64,000 nucleotides of DNA, taken from assembly GCF_001434575.1 (NCBI RefSeq), contig NZ_AZDA01000093.1, positions 89,469-153,468 of the forward strand. The letters are read 5' to 3'. Shown here in pieces: positions 1 to 8,055 of this stretch. Origin of the DNA: Loigolactobacillus bifermentans DSM 20003 (GTDB taxonomy: Bacteria; Bacillota; Bacilli; Lactobacillales; Lactobacillaceae). The notes under the pieces are model-generated. The model saw nothing but the letters and a program-made list of their open reading frames with translations, had not been told where the DNA came from and did no database searches. The translations under genes were made by a program, and so were the position numbers. Numbering within the stretch: position 1 is the first letter of the stretch; every line of letters starts with the position of its first letter.

Positions 1-2
1 GC

Positions 3-362
3 GATATTGGGAGCTTTTTGGCAGCGATGTGCTTCACCCTGCCAGTTTATTACTTCTTTAAGCGCAAAACACCAAATGGGTTACCAAGCTTAAAGAACCG
101 GCTATTAGGTTTCACAACTGGGATTTTATTGATGATCGTCTTCATGTCATTGGCCAATGTCTTTGTGTTATTACCAATGTACCTGAAATTCTCCGGTTTC
201 CAAATTAATGGAACGGTTTTGAAAATGGTCTTCACCATGATCGTGCCCTTTAACTTGATCAAAGGGATTCTCGTCAGTATTGTGTTCTCGATTGCTTACG
301 CGAAGTTACTGCCATGGTTATCGCGCAAGGTACTCCCTAAGCAAACCAAGCACGTTTATTAA
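3..362 (+). CDS. ribU: RibU-like ECF transporter S component, 5' end cut off by the window
   Basis: The window opens inside this gene; the frame is open from base 3, so the first methionine-like codons seen are internal. The 119 visible residues are the C-terminal part of a small, very hydrophobic membrane protein: a segment ending PVYYFFKR, a long helix containing MSLANVFVLLPMY, and a last segment with PFNLIKGILVS followed by a basic tail. The PFNLIKG motif and the MSLAN...PMY helix are those I know from RibU/YpaA, the riboflavin-binding membrane subunit that works with the shared EcfA-EcfA'-EcfT module. No ecf genes lie in the window. A different vitamin S component is possible because the N-terminus is missing. 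Confidence 0.7.
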   Translation, partial: DIGSFLAAMCFTLPVYYFFKRKTPNGLPSLKNRLLGFTTGILLMIVFMSLANVFVLLPMYLKFSGFQINGTVLKMVFTMIVPFNLIKGILVSIVFSIAYAKLLPWLSRKVLPKQTKHVY

Positions 363-380
363 TTAAAAACAAATCGTTAG

Positions 381-415
381 CCGTCGCAATGCCCAGTGCA
401 TGCGGCGGTTTTTAT
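381..415 (+). terminator. Rho-independent terminator after the RibU-like gene
   Basis: CCGTCGCA and TGCGGCGG pair (one G-U) around a 12-nt loop and are followed by a short T run. It separates the transporter gene from the MATE gene. Confidence 0.6.
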
Positions 416-436
416 CTGATTTGATGTCATAAAAAC

Positions 437-465
437 ATGACACGAAAGTGAAACCGCGGTAAGAT
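437..465 (+). promoter_or_regulatory. Likely promoter of the MATE gene
   Basis: ATGACA (437-442), a 17-bp spacer and TAAGAT (460-465). Transcription would begin near 472, which argues against the upstream TTG at 474 as the translation start. Confidence 0.5.
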
Positions 466-497
466 AGTCGCAGTTGTTTGACTTTTTTGGCGTCGAA

Positions 498-1865
498 ATG
501 AGGGGTATTTTGCATTCACTTACAACCGGGAGTCCAATTAAACGGGTGGTTTTGTTTACCATCCCGTTATTGATTGGTAATCTTTTTCAGCAACTTTATA
601 GTTTCATGGATGCTTTGATCGTTGGCCGAACCATTGGTAAGAATGCGTTGGCAGCTGTTGGGGCAACGGGGAGTATTAATTTCTTGATTATTGGATTTGC
701 GCAAGGAATTACCACAGGCTTATCTGTTTTAACGGCACAGGCATATGGTGCACGAGATGAACGTGGGGTGCGTAAAAGTTTTGGGACCAGTGTCTGGATC
801 AGTTTAGGCCTAACCGTGGTTTTAACAGTGGTTTCTGTTGCCATGACGCGACCGTTATTAACGTTGATGCAAACACCACCAGCAATCATTGATCAGTCTG
901 TGGCATTTGTTCGTGTGATTTTTATTGGGGTTGCTGCTGCAATGGCTTTTAATTTGTTAAGCAATATGATGCGGGCCTTGGGGGATTCGCGCACGCCTTT
1001 ATTCTTTTTGATCATTGCAACGATTTTAAATATTATTTTGGAATTGATTTTTATTCTTGTTTTTCATTGGGGCGTTGCCGGCGCTGGTTGGGCGACTGTA
1101 ACCGCACAATTTTGTTCGGCCATTTTATGTTGGCTTTATATTAAGCGGCATATTCCGATGCTGGTCTTACGCCGGCAGGATATGGGTCTGGATTGGGCGG
1201 CGATTCGGCGCCATATCAATGTTGGGCTGCCAATGGGGTTTTCAATGTCGATTATTGCTATTGGTGCTGTGATTTTACAGGTGATGTTAAATACACTAGG
1301 CACCAATGCAGTGGCGGCCTATACAGCGGCTGGGCGCATTGATCAGTTGGCCACCTTGCCGGCCAGTTCATTTGGATTAGCCATGGCCACCTTTGCCGCG
1401 CAAAATTTGGGTGCACGCCAGTTTGGCCGGATTCGTAAAGGTGTCCATCAAACGTTAGTCTTAAATGTGACTGTTTCAGCAATACTTGGCCTTTTGATTA
1501 TTACGTTTGGCCAACCGTTGGTGAACTTATTTTTAGGGCCTAAACAACCTGCGGTAACGGCCTTGGCACAAACCTATTTTCATTTTAATGCCAGTATGTA
1601 CTGGCTATTAGCGATTCTGTTTACCATGCGAAACCTGTTGCAAGGATTAGGTAAAACCATGGTGCCAACGGTGGCGGGCTTGTTTGAACTGTTGATGCGG
1701 GCCTTTGCAGGCTTAGTCTTAGTGACGCATTTTGGGTTTGCAGGTGCCTCGATGGCGAACCCATTAGCCTGGCTGGGCTCGGTTTTTGTTTTGATCAACG
1801 TGTATTTTCATACGATGAAACAGATTCGTCAGCGTGAAGCTGCGCAGCAACAGCGGTCCGATTGA
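498..1865 (+). CDS. MATE family multidrug/cation antiporter
   Basis: Predicted inner-membrane exporter of the MATE (NorM/DinF) superfamily, which moves drugs or metabolites out in exchange for Na+ or H+. About 455 residues and roughly 12 membrane segments in two related halves fit the family. The first helices carry the typical LIGNLFQQLYSFMDALIVGRTIG signature region (GN..QQ.Y...D..IVGR), and MMRALGDSRTPLFF ends the sixth helix region, as in other MATE proteins. The start is uncertain: ATG 498 has no clear ribosome binding site, while TTG 510 follows AGGGG at a short distance. It appears to be a single-gene unit, with a promoter before it and a strong bidirectional terminator after it. Substrate cannot be told. 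Confidence 0.85.
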   Translation: MRGILHSLTTGSPIKRVVLFTIPLLIGNLFQQLYSFMDALIVGRTIGKNALAAVGATGSINFLIIGFAQGITTGLSVLTAQAYGARDERGVRKSFGTSVWISLGLTVVLTVVSVAMTRPLLTLMQTPPAIIDQSVAFVRVIFIGVAAAMAFNLLSNMMRALGDSRTPLFFLIIATILNIILELIFILVFHWGVAGAGWATVTAQFCSAILCWLYIKRHIPMLVLRRQDMGLDWAAIRRHINVGLPMGFSMSIIAIGAVILQVMLNTLGTNAVAAYTAAGRIDQLATLPASSFGLAMATFAAQNLGARQFGRIRKGVHQTLVLNVTVSAILGLLIITFGQPLVNLFLGPKQPAVTALAQTYFHFNASMYWLLAILFTMRNLLQGLGKTMVPTVAGLFELLMRAFAGLVLVTHFGFAGASMANPLAWLGSVFVLINVYFHTMKQIRQREAAQQQRSD

Positions 1866-1943
1866 TTAAAAAAGGGGTACTGCTGGGCCAATAGGCTACT
1901 GAAAAATAAAATAATCGCATTTTAAAGCAGGATAGCAACTGTA

Positions 1944-1992
1944 AAATAACCATCAAAGTGGGCTTATTTCACCACTTTGATGGTTATTTTTT
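1944..1992. terminator. Strong bidirectional terminator between the MATE gene and nifS-like gene
   Basis: An 18-bp perfect stem (1944-1961 with 1972-1989) has A-rich left and T-rich right flanks. It sits between two convergent genes and can serve both. Confidence 0.85.
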
Positions 1993-2067
1993 GTGACTTA
2001 TTGGAAATTGTTGCTAAGTTTGTCCGCAATTCATGCCGTGATGCCAATCAATGCCCTTTTTTGCAGT

Positions 2068-3147
2068 TTAAAATGGTTGTAATGCTTGGGCCAATTGTTG
2101 GATTTCTGTAGCGGTGGTCGTCGCACCTAACGAAATTCGAATGAAATGTTGTGCTTGGGCTTTGGTAAAGCCTAGGGCCAATAAACTGGGATCCACCTCA
2201 CCTTGACTATTGCAGGCTGAGGTGGTGGCAATACAAATCGCTTGTGCCGCTAAAGCTGCTAATACAGTTGTCCCAAGTGCATGCGGGGCTAACAGGCCGA
2301 TAATACCAGGATAGGTCGTGTTGGTCACTGCTGGTTGCCAGTGCGGTAGTGCTTGTTGTAATTGTTGTTTCAGGTTTTCAAATTGTGACCATTGTACCGT
2401 TTGGTGCGCTAGGCTGGCGAGGGCCGCTGTGGTAAAGCTAGCAATCCCTGGCACATCAACGGTTCCTGGACGGAAACCATGTTCCTGGCTAACGTGGGGT
2501 AATAAGGGGGTAAAAGGAACGGTTGGCGCCAAATATAAAAGACCACAGCTTTTAGGCCCGCCTAATTTATGGCCAGCACAACTCCAACTGGTGACCTGTT
2601 GGGGGAGCGGGACCTTGCCGAAGCTTTGTACACAGTCACAATGAAAATAGCTACCATTTGCGCGGGCCAACTGGGCTAGTGGCGTAATGGGTTGAATGAG
2701 TCCAGTAATCGAATGGACTTGCTGAATAATGACGAGACCTGTGGCAGGTGTTAAGGCGCGGGCTAAAATGGCTGGCGTTACTTGGCCGTGATTCAGTGGC
2801 AAGGTTTTGATAGTCAGTTCTGGGTAGGTTGCTAGCTCGTGGGCAAAGCTACTATGTTCTAAAGGGCTAATCAGCACGTCACGGCGGTTTGGCGGCAGTT
2901 GGCGAACCGTTAATGCAATTGCCAAATGGTTCGCTTCAGTGCCGCCAGAGGTGAAAATCAGGCTTTCGGCAGGCACTGCTAATTGTGTGGCTAATTGTTG
3001 ACGGCAATGAGCTAATAAGGCAGCCGCTTTCTCACCGATTGGATGTGGGCTGTTAGGATTCCCAAAAAATTGTTGGGCGGTTTGTAAGTATGTTTTAAGG
3101 GCTGCCGGCGTCATCGGTGTCGTTGCAGCAAAGTCAAAATAGGGCAT
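2068..3147 (-). CDS. nifS: NifS/IscS-type cysteine desulfurase linked to NAD synthesis
   Basis: PLP-dependent cysteine desulfurase, class V aminotransferase fold, 359 residues. Visible features: SGGTEANHLAI near residues 67-77, His98 in PLEHSS (ring stacking), the PLP lysine Lys194 in AGHKLGGPK, and a catalytic cysteine Cys312 in TSACNSQGE. Start ATG at 3147 is chosen because AGGAG precedes it; a longer reading would run through the promoter. It is divergent from nadB, the same arrangement as nifS/nadB in Bacillus subtilis, where NifS serves the Fe-S cluster of quinolinate synthase. That role is inferred here. It is not the housekeeping SufS type: there are no suf genes nearby. Promoter on the minus strand is at 3179-3207. 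Confidence 0.85.
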   Translation of the reverse strand: MPYFDFAATTPMTPAALKTYLQTAQQFFGNPNSPHPIGEKAAALLAHCRQQLATQLAVPAESLIFTSGGTEANHLAIALTVRQLPPNRRDVLISPLEHSSFAHELATYPELTIKTLPLNHGQVTPAILARALTPATGLVIIQQVHSITGLIQPITPLAQLARANGSYFHCDCVQSFGKVPLPQQVTSWSCAGHKLGGPKSCGLLYLAPTVPFTPLLPHVSQEHGFRPGTVDVPGIASFTTAALASLAHQTVQWSQFENLKQQLQQALPHWQPAVTNTTYPGIIGLLAPHALGTTVLAALAAQAICIATTSACNSQGEVDPSLLALGFTKAQAQHFIRISLGATTTATEIQQLAQALQPF

Positions 3148-3165
3148 TTGTTTTTCTCCTGGATA

Positions 3166-3218
3166 TGTCTTGACACCTATGCTAAAATAAGGACACTTAT
3201 ATGTCAAGACACTAGACT
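3166..3218. promoter_or_regulatory. Shared nifS/nadB promoter-operator region, probable NiaR-type operators
   Basis: Two 10-bp copies of one element lie in opposite orientation: TGTCTTGACA at 3166-3175 and TGTCAAGACA at 3202-3211, each itself a TGTC/GACA inverted repeat. For nifS (minus strand) -35 TTGACA is 3202-3207 and -10 TAGCAT is 3179-3184, 17 bp apart. For nadB (plus) a weaker pair is AGGACA 3190-3195 and TAGACT 3213-3218, also 17 bp apart. The second copy covers the nifS -35 and lies between the nadB hexamers, so a bound protein would block both. In Bacillus the niacin-responsive repressor NiaR (YrxA) controls this divergon; assigning it here is inference, and no niaR gene is in the window. 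Confidence 0.65.
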
Positions 3219-3243
3219 ACTTGTAGAGAAAAGAGTTTTCAAC

Positions 3244-4689
3244 ATGAAAAAAGTTATTATCATCGGTGCCGGCCTTGCTGGCAGTCAGGCCGCGTACTAC
3301 TTACAACAGGCGTGTCAGGTGGTGATCTACACAAAGCGAAAACGTGAGAATTGTAATTCGATGCTGGCTCAAGGCGGTATTGCGGCAGCCATTGATCCTG
3401 GCGATACTTGGCAATCTCATTACGATGACACTTTGAAAGCCGGGGTCCAGCATAATGATCCAACCGCTACTAAAGTATTGGTTCAGGATGGTATCACGGA
3501 TATGCAGGCCCTGATTCAAAACGGGATGCAATTTGATCGGGATGCGGCCGGTCATTTTGAGTATGGCTTGGAAGGGGCCCATGCACGGCCACGAATTCTG
3601 CACTGTCATGGGGATCAAACTGGGAAATATGTGACACTTTTTATGCACCAACAATTACAACAAGTGACTTGGCGAGAGGATTGTATGGTAACAGCGCTCC
3701 TAAAGACGGCATCCGGGTGTGTCGGTATTCAGTACCTCGACCCACAAGGTCACTTACAAACGGATACGGCAGATGCGGTGGTGTTGGCAGCTGGTGGCTT
3801 AGGTCGTATTTACCCGTTAACAACGAATGATATTACGGTAACTGGTGATGGGATGGCATTGGCCCGACGCGCTGGCGTTGCCTTAGCAGATATGGAGTTT
3901 GTGCAATTTCATCCCACATTGCTGACGATTAAGGGGAAATGCTATGGCTTGATTTCTGAGGCAGTCCGCGGTGCCGGTGGGTATTTGATTGACGAAAATC
4001 GGCACCGGTTAATGGCGGCCTATCCGCAACAAGATCTTTCACCACGGGATGTGGTAGCACGTGTGTTAACACAAGCTTATCAAGCAGGACACCAAGTCTT
4101 TTTATCAATTGAAAAAATCCCGAATTTTGAAACACGTTTTCCACAGATCACTGCGAACTTAGATGCACATCAAGTGCCATTTCGTGAAAACCAATTGATT
4201 CCGGTGCGGCCTGGGGCCCATTTTATGATGGGGGGCGTTAAAACGGATACTAACGGTGCAACATCGATGCCGCATTTATATGCCGTTGGCGAAACCGCCT
4301 GCACAGGGGTGCATGGTGCGAATCGGTTGGCTAGCAATTCGCTGTTAGAATGCTTGGTTTATGGGAAGCGGGTCGCCGCTGCTATTTTAGCAGCCCCAAC
4401 GACACCGCCTACACCAGTACCCACGCCGCCGGAAACAACGACATTTAAGCTACCAGAACGCACGCAGCTGCAAGAAAAGGCTTGGGCATTACTGGGCATT
4501 CAACGCAGTGGTGCGGGGTTAACGGATTTTCTAGCGTGGTTACAGCATTATCAGTATTGGCAATTGCCTGCTGACTATACAGCTGAGGCGGTGGAGCAGG
4601 CTAATTTATGTCTTGCAGCCGAAGCCATCGCTCAGGCGGCACTAAAACGGCCTAAAAGTTTAGGGGCGCATGCGAGAAAGGATGCTTAA
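3244..4689 (+). CDS. nadB: L-aspartate oxidase, first step of de novo NAD synthesis
   Basis: FAD-dependent cytosolic flavoprotein that oxidises L-aspartate to iminoaspartate, which NadA then condenses with dihydroxyacetone phosphate. It has the N-terminal dinucleotide fold VIIIGAGLAGSQAA (residues 4-17), the SMLAQGGIAAA segment, HARPRILHCHGDQTG, RGAGGYLID, HFMMGGVKTD and the C-terminal flavin motif GANRLASNSLLECLVYG, all standard for NadB rather than fumarate reductase. ATG 3244 is the first start that begins directly at the flavin-binding strand; the ribosome binding site is weak. At 481 residues it is shorter than typical NadB (about 510-540), the loss being in the C-terminal helical domain after a Pro/Thr-rich linker. 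First gene of nadB-nadC-nadA. Confidence 0.93.
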   Translation: MKKVIIIGAGLAGSQAAYYLQQACQVVIYTKRKRENCNSMLAQGGIAAAIDPGDTWQSHYDDTLKAGVQHNDPTATKVLVQDGITDMQALIQNGMQFDRDAAGHFEYGLEGAHARPRILHCHGDQTGKYVTLFMHQQLQQVTWREDCMVTALLKTASGCVGIQYLDPQGHLQTDTADAVVLAAGGLGRIYPLTTNDITVTGDGMALARRAGVALADMEFVQFHPTLLTIKGKCYGLISEAVRGAGGYLIDENRHRLMAAYPQQDLSPRDVVARVLTQAYQAGHQVFLSIEKIPNFETRFPQITANLDAHQVPFRENQLIPVRPGAHFMMGGVKTDTNGATSMPHLYAVGETACTGVHGANRLASNSLLECLVYGKRVAAAILAAPTTPPTPVPTPPETTTFKLPERTQLQEKAWALLGIQRSGAGLTDFLAWLQHYQYWQLPADYTAEAVEQANLCLAAEAIAQAALKRPKSLGAHARKDA

Positions 4690-4691
4690 GG

Positions 4692-5537
4692 ATGATCAAT
4701 CAAATGCAAGCGAAAGCCGATTTACAACGTTTTTTAAATGAAGATATTGGCCGGGGAGATGCCAGTAGCGATAGCATTTTTGACGCAACCGTTTGTAGCG
4801 GCGGCACTTTCTTATTAAAGGCTGATGGGGTGGTGTGTGGTTTATGGATCGCGCCACTGGTGTATCAGTTGTTAGGCGGTGAGGTCACATTTACACCGTT
4901 GGTCACTGAAGGCAGTTATCAAGTTGCAGGTACACATTTAGCCAAGGTGACCGGTCCGATTCGGACGCTATTAACAGGGGAACGGCTGATCTTAAATTTA
5001 TGGCAACGCATGGGTGGCATTGCCACCGCCACTTATCAGGCGGTTCAAACGCTGGCAGATCCAACGATTCGGATTTGTGATACGCGCAAAACAGCGCCAG
5101 GATTACGGCTGTTTGATAAATACGCCGTGACCCAAGGCGGCGGCTTTAATCATCGCATGGGGTTGGATGACGGCATCATGTTGAAAGATAATCATATCGC
5201 TTTTGCAGGTGGGATTACGGCTGCCATTAAAACAGCACGCCAACATAATGGCCATATGATCAAAATTGAAGTTGAAATTGAATCTTTGGCTCAGTTTAAG
5301 GAAGCCGTCGCTGCGCAGCCTGATGTGATTATGTTAGATAACTTAGCACCTGATCAGATTCAGACTTACCTACCTTACAATCAAGGGATTCTAACCGAAG
5401 CTTCCGGCGGGATTTCGCCGGCTAATTTAGCGACGTTTAAAGGTTGTGGCGTGGACTATATTTCACTCGGCTATTTAACGCATTCAGTACAAGCGCTGGA
5501 TATTAGCTTTAATAGCATTAAAGGAGACAAGGCATGA
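4692..5537 (+). CDS. nadC: Quinolinate phosphoribosyltransferase
   Basis: Decarboxylating enzyme that joins quinolinate and PRPP to give nicotinate mononucleotide. 281 residues, the normal length. Signature stretches: NEDIGRGDASSD near the N-terminus, ERLILNLWQRMGGIAT, the quinolinate-binding block DTRKTAPGLRLFDKYAV followed by GGGFNHRMGLDDGIMLKDNH, and the C-terminal barrel residues EVEIESL, VIMLDN and EASGGI. It begins 2 bases after the nadB stop with AAGGA upstream, so it is translationally tied to nadB. Between nadB and nadA, it completes the set of three de novo enzymes. Confidence 0.95.
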   Translation: MINQMQAKADLQRFLNEDIGRGDASSDSIFDATVCSGGTFLLKADGVVCGLWIAPLVYQLLGGEVTFTPLVTEGSYQVAGTHLAKVTGPIRTLLTGERLILNLWQRMGGIATATYQAVQTLADPTIRICDTRKTAPGLRLFDKYAVTQGGGFNHRMGLDDGIMLKDNHIAFAGGITAAIKTARQHNGHMIKIEVEIESLAQFKEAVAAQPDVIMLDNLAPDQIQTYLPYNQGILTEASGGISPANLATFKGCGVDYISLGYLTHSVQALDISFNSIKGDKA

Positions 5538-6628
5538 CACTTTTATCTGAATTTCAACAAACGCAATTGCCAGCAAGCTATGCAAATCTTGATCCGGCAA
5601 CTTTAACACAGCATATTCAAGCTGCCAAAGCACAACTCGGTTCAAAATTATTATTATTAGCCCATCATTATCAAAAAGATGAGATCGTTGCCCAGGCCGA
5701 TTTTGTGGGGGACTCATTACAGCTGGCCCAATTAGCGGCTAAAAACCATCAGGCAGATTACATCGTCTTTTGCGGTGTTCATTTTATGGCTGAAACAGCA
5801 GACATGTTAACGGCGGCCGATCAACAGGTGATCTTACCCGATTTAAATGCCGGTTGTTCAATGGCTGACATGGCGAATATGTATCAGGTAACAGCTGCTT
5901 GGCAAGCGATTCAAGCACGTTATCCTGATGAAGTGATGCCAGTGACCTACGTTAATTCAAGTGCAGCGGTTAAAGCTTTTGTTGGGGAACACGGTGGTGT
6001 GATCGTCACCTCTGGGAATGCGGAAAAGGTATTGCAATGGGCGTTCACCCAAAAACAACGGCTCTTCTTTTTGCCAGATCAGCACTTAGGCCGTAATACA
6101 GCCTATCAATTAGGCGTTCCTCTTGAACAAATGGTGCTATGGGATCCGACCCAAGGCCAGTTTAAAGGGCAAGCAGACCAAGCCACACGGATTATTTTGT
6201 GGGAGGGTTGGTGTGCGGTTCATCAGCAGTTTAACGTTGCGCAAATTAAAGCATTACGCGTGCAGGACCCAGCCATTAAAATTATTGTGCATCCGGAATG
6301 TGCTTATGAGGTGGTTCAAGCCGCAGATGTGGTTGGCTCCACACATAAGATCATGACGACGGTCCAACAATCACCACAAGCGACGCATTGGGCTGTAGGC
6401 ACGGATCACAATTTAGTTCAGCGTATGCAAGCCACACTGCCACAAAAAATTGATTTTATTAATCCAATCGCCTGTGCCTGTATGACGATGAATCGCATCA
6501 AACTGCCACATTTAGCATGGTGCCTCGATCAATTAGTGGCAGGACAAGTGCCGAATCAGATCAAAGTCGATCCGGAAACCACTGAAAAGTCACTGTCGGC
6601 GTTACAACGGATGTTAATGTTAAGCTAG
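5534..6628 (+). CDS. nadA: Quinolinate synthase (4Fe-4S), NadA
   Basis: Oxygen-sensitive iron-sulfur enzyme condensing iminoaspartate with dihydroxyacetone phosphate to quinolinate. 364 residues, the long Bacillus-type form. Candidate cluster ligands by position and context are Cys108 (NAGCSMADM), Cys226 (WEGWCAVH) and one of Cys313/Cys315 (ACACMTMNR). Other family marks are LLAHHYQKDEI, FCGVHFMAETA, HPECAYEV and VGTDHNLV. ATG overlaps the nadC stop by 4 bases (ATGA) with AAAGGAG upstream, giving tight coupling. A terminator follows directly, so the operon ends here. The need for an Fe-S cluster explains the linked cysteine desulfurase. Confidence 0.95.
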   Translation: MTLLSEFQQTQLPASYANLDPATLTQHIQAAKAQLGSKLLLLAHHYQKDEIVAQADFVGDSLQLAQLAAKNHQADYIVFCGVHFMAETADMLTAADQQVILPDLNAGCSMADMANMYQVTAAWQAIQARYPDEVMPVTYVNSSAAVKAFVGEHGGVIVTSGNAEKVLQWAFTQKQRLFFLPDQHLGRNTAYQLGVPLEQMVLWDPTQGQFKGQADQATRIILWEGWCAVHQQFNVAQIKALRVQDPAIKIIVHPECAYEVVQAADVVGSTHKIMTTVQQSPQATHWAVGTDHNLVQRMQATLPQKIDFINPIACACMTMNRIKLPHLAWCLDQLVAGQVPNQIKVDPETTEKSLSALQRMLMLS

Positions 6629-6632
6629 GCCT

Positions 6633-6660
6633 AAAAAGATGTCGGTTGACATCTTTTTTT
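6633..6660 (+). terminator. Terminator of the nadBCA operon
   Basis: AAAAAGATGTC (6633-6643) pairs with GACATCTTTTT (6648-6658) around a 4-nt loop, ending in a T run. Confidence 0.85.
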
Positions 6661-6733
6661 GTGAGGCGGTAGTTGTCTTTGAAATGGCATTCAATTAGAA
6701 TAAGACTATTATCTGTTGGAGGATTTTGACATT

Positions 6734-7831
6734 TTGAAAATTAAGAAAAAGGCAATTATTGCGAGTGTGTTATTGTTGCTACTGCCGATGGTTTTAACGG
6801 CCTGTGCGCCTAAAAAACAGGCGTCAGACAAAATACTGAAGCAGCCTTATACCAAAAGTGAGTTTATTTTAGGCACGATTTGTACACTGACAATTTACAA
6901 TCGAGGGAAAAAGGCTGCGCTTGCGAAAGGTTTTGCGCGCATTCATCGTTCAGATAATGAGGCGAGCACGACCAAGGCCAAGTCGGAATTAAATCGGGTC
7001 AATCGTTACGCCGGCATTCGCCCCGTGAAGGTTAGCGCAGATATGTGGCCAATGATGGAAAAGGCGCTGTATTACAGTCAAGACTCAGACGCCGCATTTG
7101 ATATGGCGATTGGTGCCATCACCAATTTATGGAAAATCGGTTTACCTGGTGCACGTGTTCCAGCGCAGTCTGAAATTGATCAGGCGTTACCGTTAGTCAA
7201 TTATCAGGATGTTGTCTTAAATGCGCAGAATCGAACCGTTTTCCTGAAGAAAAAAGGGATGCGGTTGGACTTTGGGGGAATTGCAAAAGGCTATATTGCA
7301 GATCAAGTGCGAACTGTCTTTCGACAAAACGGGGTTAAAAATGCCATTATTAATTTAGGCGGTAATATTATTGTAATGGGGCATTCACCATTAGGCAAAA
7401 CTCGACCATGGACAGTGGGCATTCAGGATCCTGTGAAATCACGTGGGAAAACCTTAGGTTCGATTCCAGCAGTTGATCAGTCGATTGTAACAGCTGGTAT
7501 TTACGAGCAGTATTTGAAGAAGAATGGGCACACGTATATTTACTTAATGAACCATAAAACAGGGTACCCTTATGACAATAATTTAGCAGGGGTCACCATT
7601 GTCTCACCAAATTCAGTAGACGGGGATGCGTTGTCAAACGCTGCCTTTAACAAAGGGGTGAAGGCCGGCTTGGCGTATATTAATGCCAAACACGACCAAA
7701 AAATCCAGGCCATCTTTGTCACGAAGGATAAAAAGATTTATTTAAGCAATGGCTTAAAGCATAAATTTAAATTGAATCAAAAAACAAACTATCAGTTAGG
7801 AGATCCCAGCAAATTAACCGCAACTGAATAG
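6734..7831 (+). CDS. apbE: ApbE lipoprotein, FAD:protein FMN transferase
   Basis: Membrane-anchored enzyme that attaches FMN covalently to threonines of exported or membrane flavoproteins. TTG 6734 lies 11 bases after GGAGG and gives a clean lipoprotein signal peptide: MKIKKKA, a hydrophobic stretch, then the lipobox LTAC. Family motifs are SEFILGTICTL, the flavin-binding block MRLDFGGIAKGYIAD, INLGGNIIVMG, SIVTAGIYEQYL, and the metal and flavin end block NHKTGYPYDNNLAGVTIVSP ... DGDALSNAAF. 365 residues. In related Gram-positives ApbE modifies extracellular electron-transfer flavoproteins; no such partner is in the window. It is monocistronic, flanked by terminators. Confidence 0.92.
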   Translation: MKIKKKAIIASVLLLLLPMVLTACAPKKQASDKILKQPYTKSEFILGTICTLTIYNRGKKAALAKGFARIHRSDNEASTTKAKSELNRVNRYAGIRPVKVSADMWPMMEKALYYSQDSDAAFDMAIGAITNLWKIGLPGARVPAQSEIDQALPLVNYQDVVLNAQNRTVFLKKKGMRLDFGGIAKGYIADQVRTVFRQNGVKNAIINLGGNIIVMGHSPLGKTRPWTVGIQDPVKSRGKTLGSIPAVDQSIVTAGIYEQYLKKNGHTYIYLMNHKTGYPYDNNLAGVTIVSPNSVDGDALSNAAFNKGVKAGLAYINAKHDQKIQAIFVTKDKKIYLSNGLKHKFKLNQKTNYQLGDPSKLTATE

Positions 7832-7848
7832 TATGTGCTAAAAAAGAG

Positions 7849-7878
7849 GCAACCTATCGCTTTGATAGGCTGTTTTTT
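7849..7878 (+). terminator. Terminator after apbE
   Basis: CCTATC and GATAGG with flanking pairs form a short stem followed by seven T. Confidence 0.7.
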
Positions 7879-7979
7879 TGTGCCAAGTTGCAGCTTGTAC
7901 CTGCCGTGGGTAATTTCAGAATATAAAGAAGCATCGAAATTGTTGTTGACATAAATTAAATTATGTAAATCAAAAGAAT

Positions 7980-8013
7980 GTATATTATGCATTTTTAAAA
8001 ATGCATAATATAC
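7980..8013. repeat. 34-bp perfect palindrome between apbE and pckA
   Basis: The half-site GTATATTATGCATTTTT is followed at once by its exact reverse complement, with no spacer. It lies in AT-rich sequence between two convergent genes, just beyond the pckA terminator. As RNA it would fold into a long AU-rich hairpin; as DNA it could be a protein site. It has no T run of its own in the plus direction, so it is not a typical terminator. Confidence 0.85.
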
Positions 8014-8040
8014 AAAAAAGCACCCATTATGAAATGAGTG
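8012..8040 (-). terminator. Terminator of pckA
   Basis: On the minus strand GCACTCATT pairs with AATGGGTGC (one G-U) across a TCAT loop and runs into six T. Confidence 0.8.
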
Positions 8041-8055
8041 CGCCTTCATGCAAGG

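Noticed and set aside
596-889. Open frame on the minus strand inside the MATE gene
   Set aside because: Opposite-strand shadow of a clear membrane protein; no ribosome binding site and no family resemblance.
3301-3654. 117-codon minus-strand frame inside nadB
   Set aside because: Lies wholly inside a well-supported gene and has no plausible start region.
7792-8049. 85-codon minus-strand frame across the apbE-pckA gap
   Set aside because: It runs through two terminators and the 34-bp palindrome and shows low-complexity composition with no binding site.
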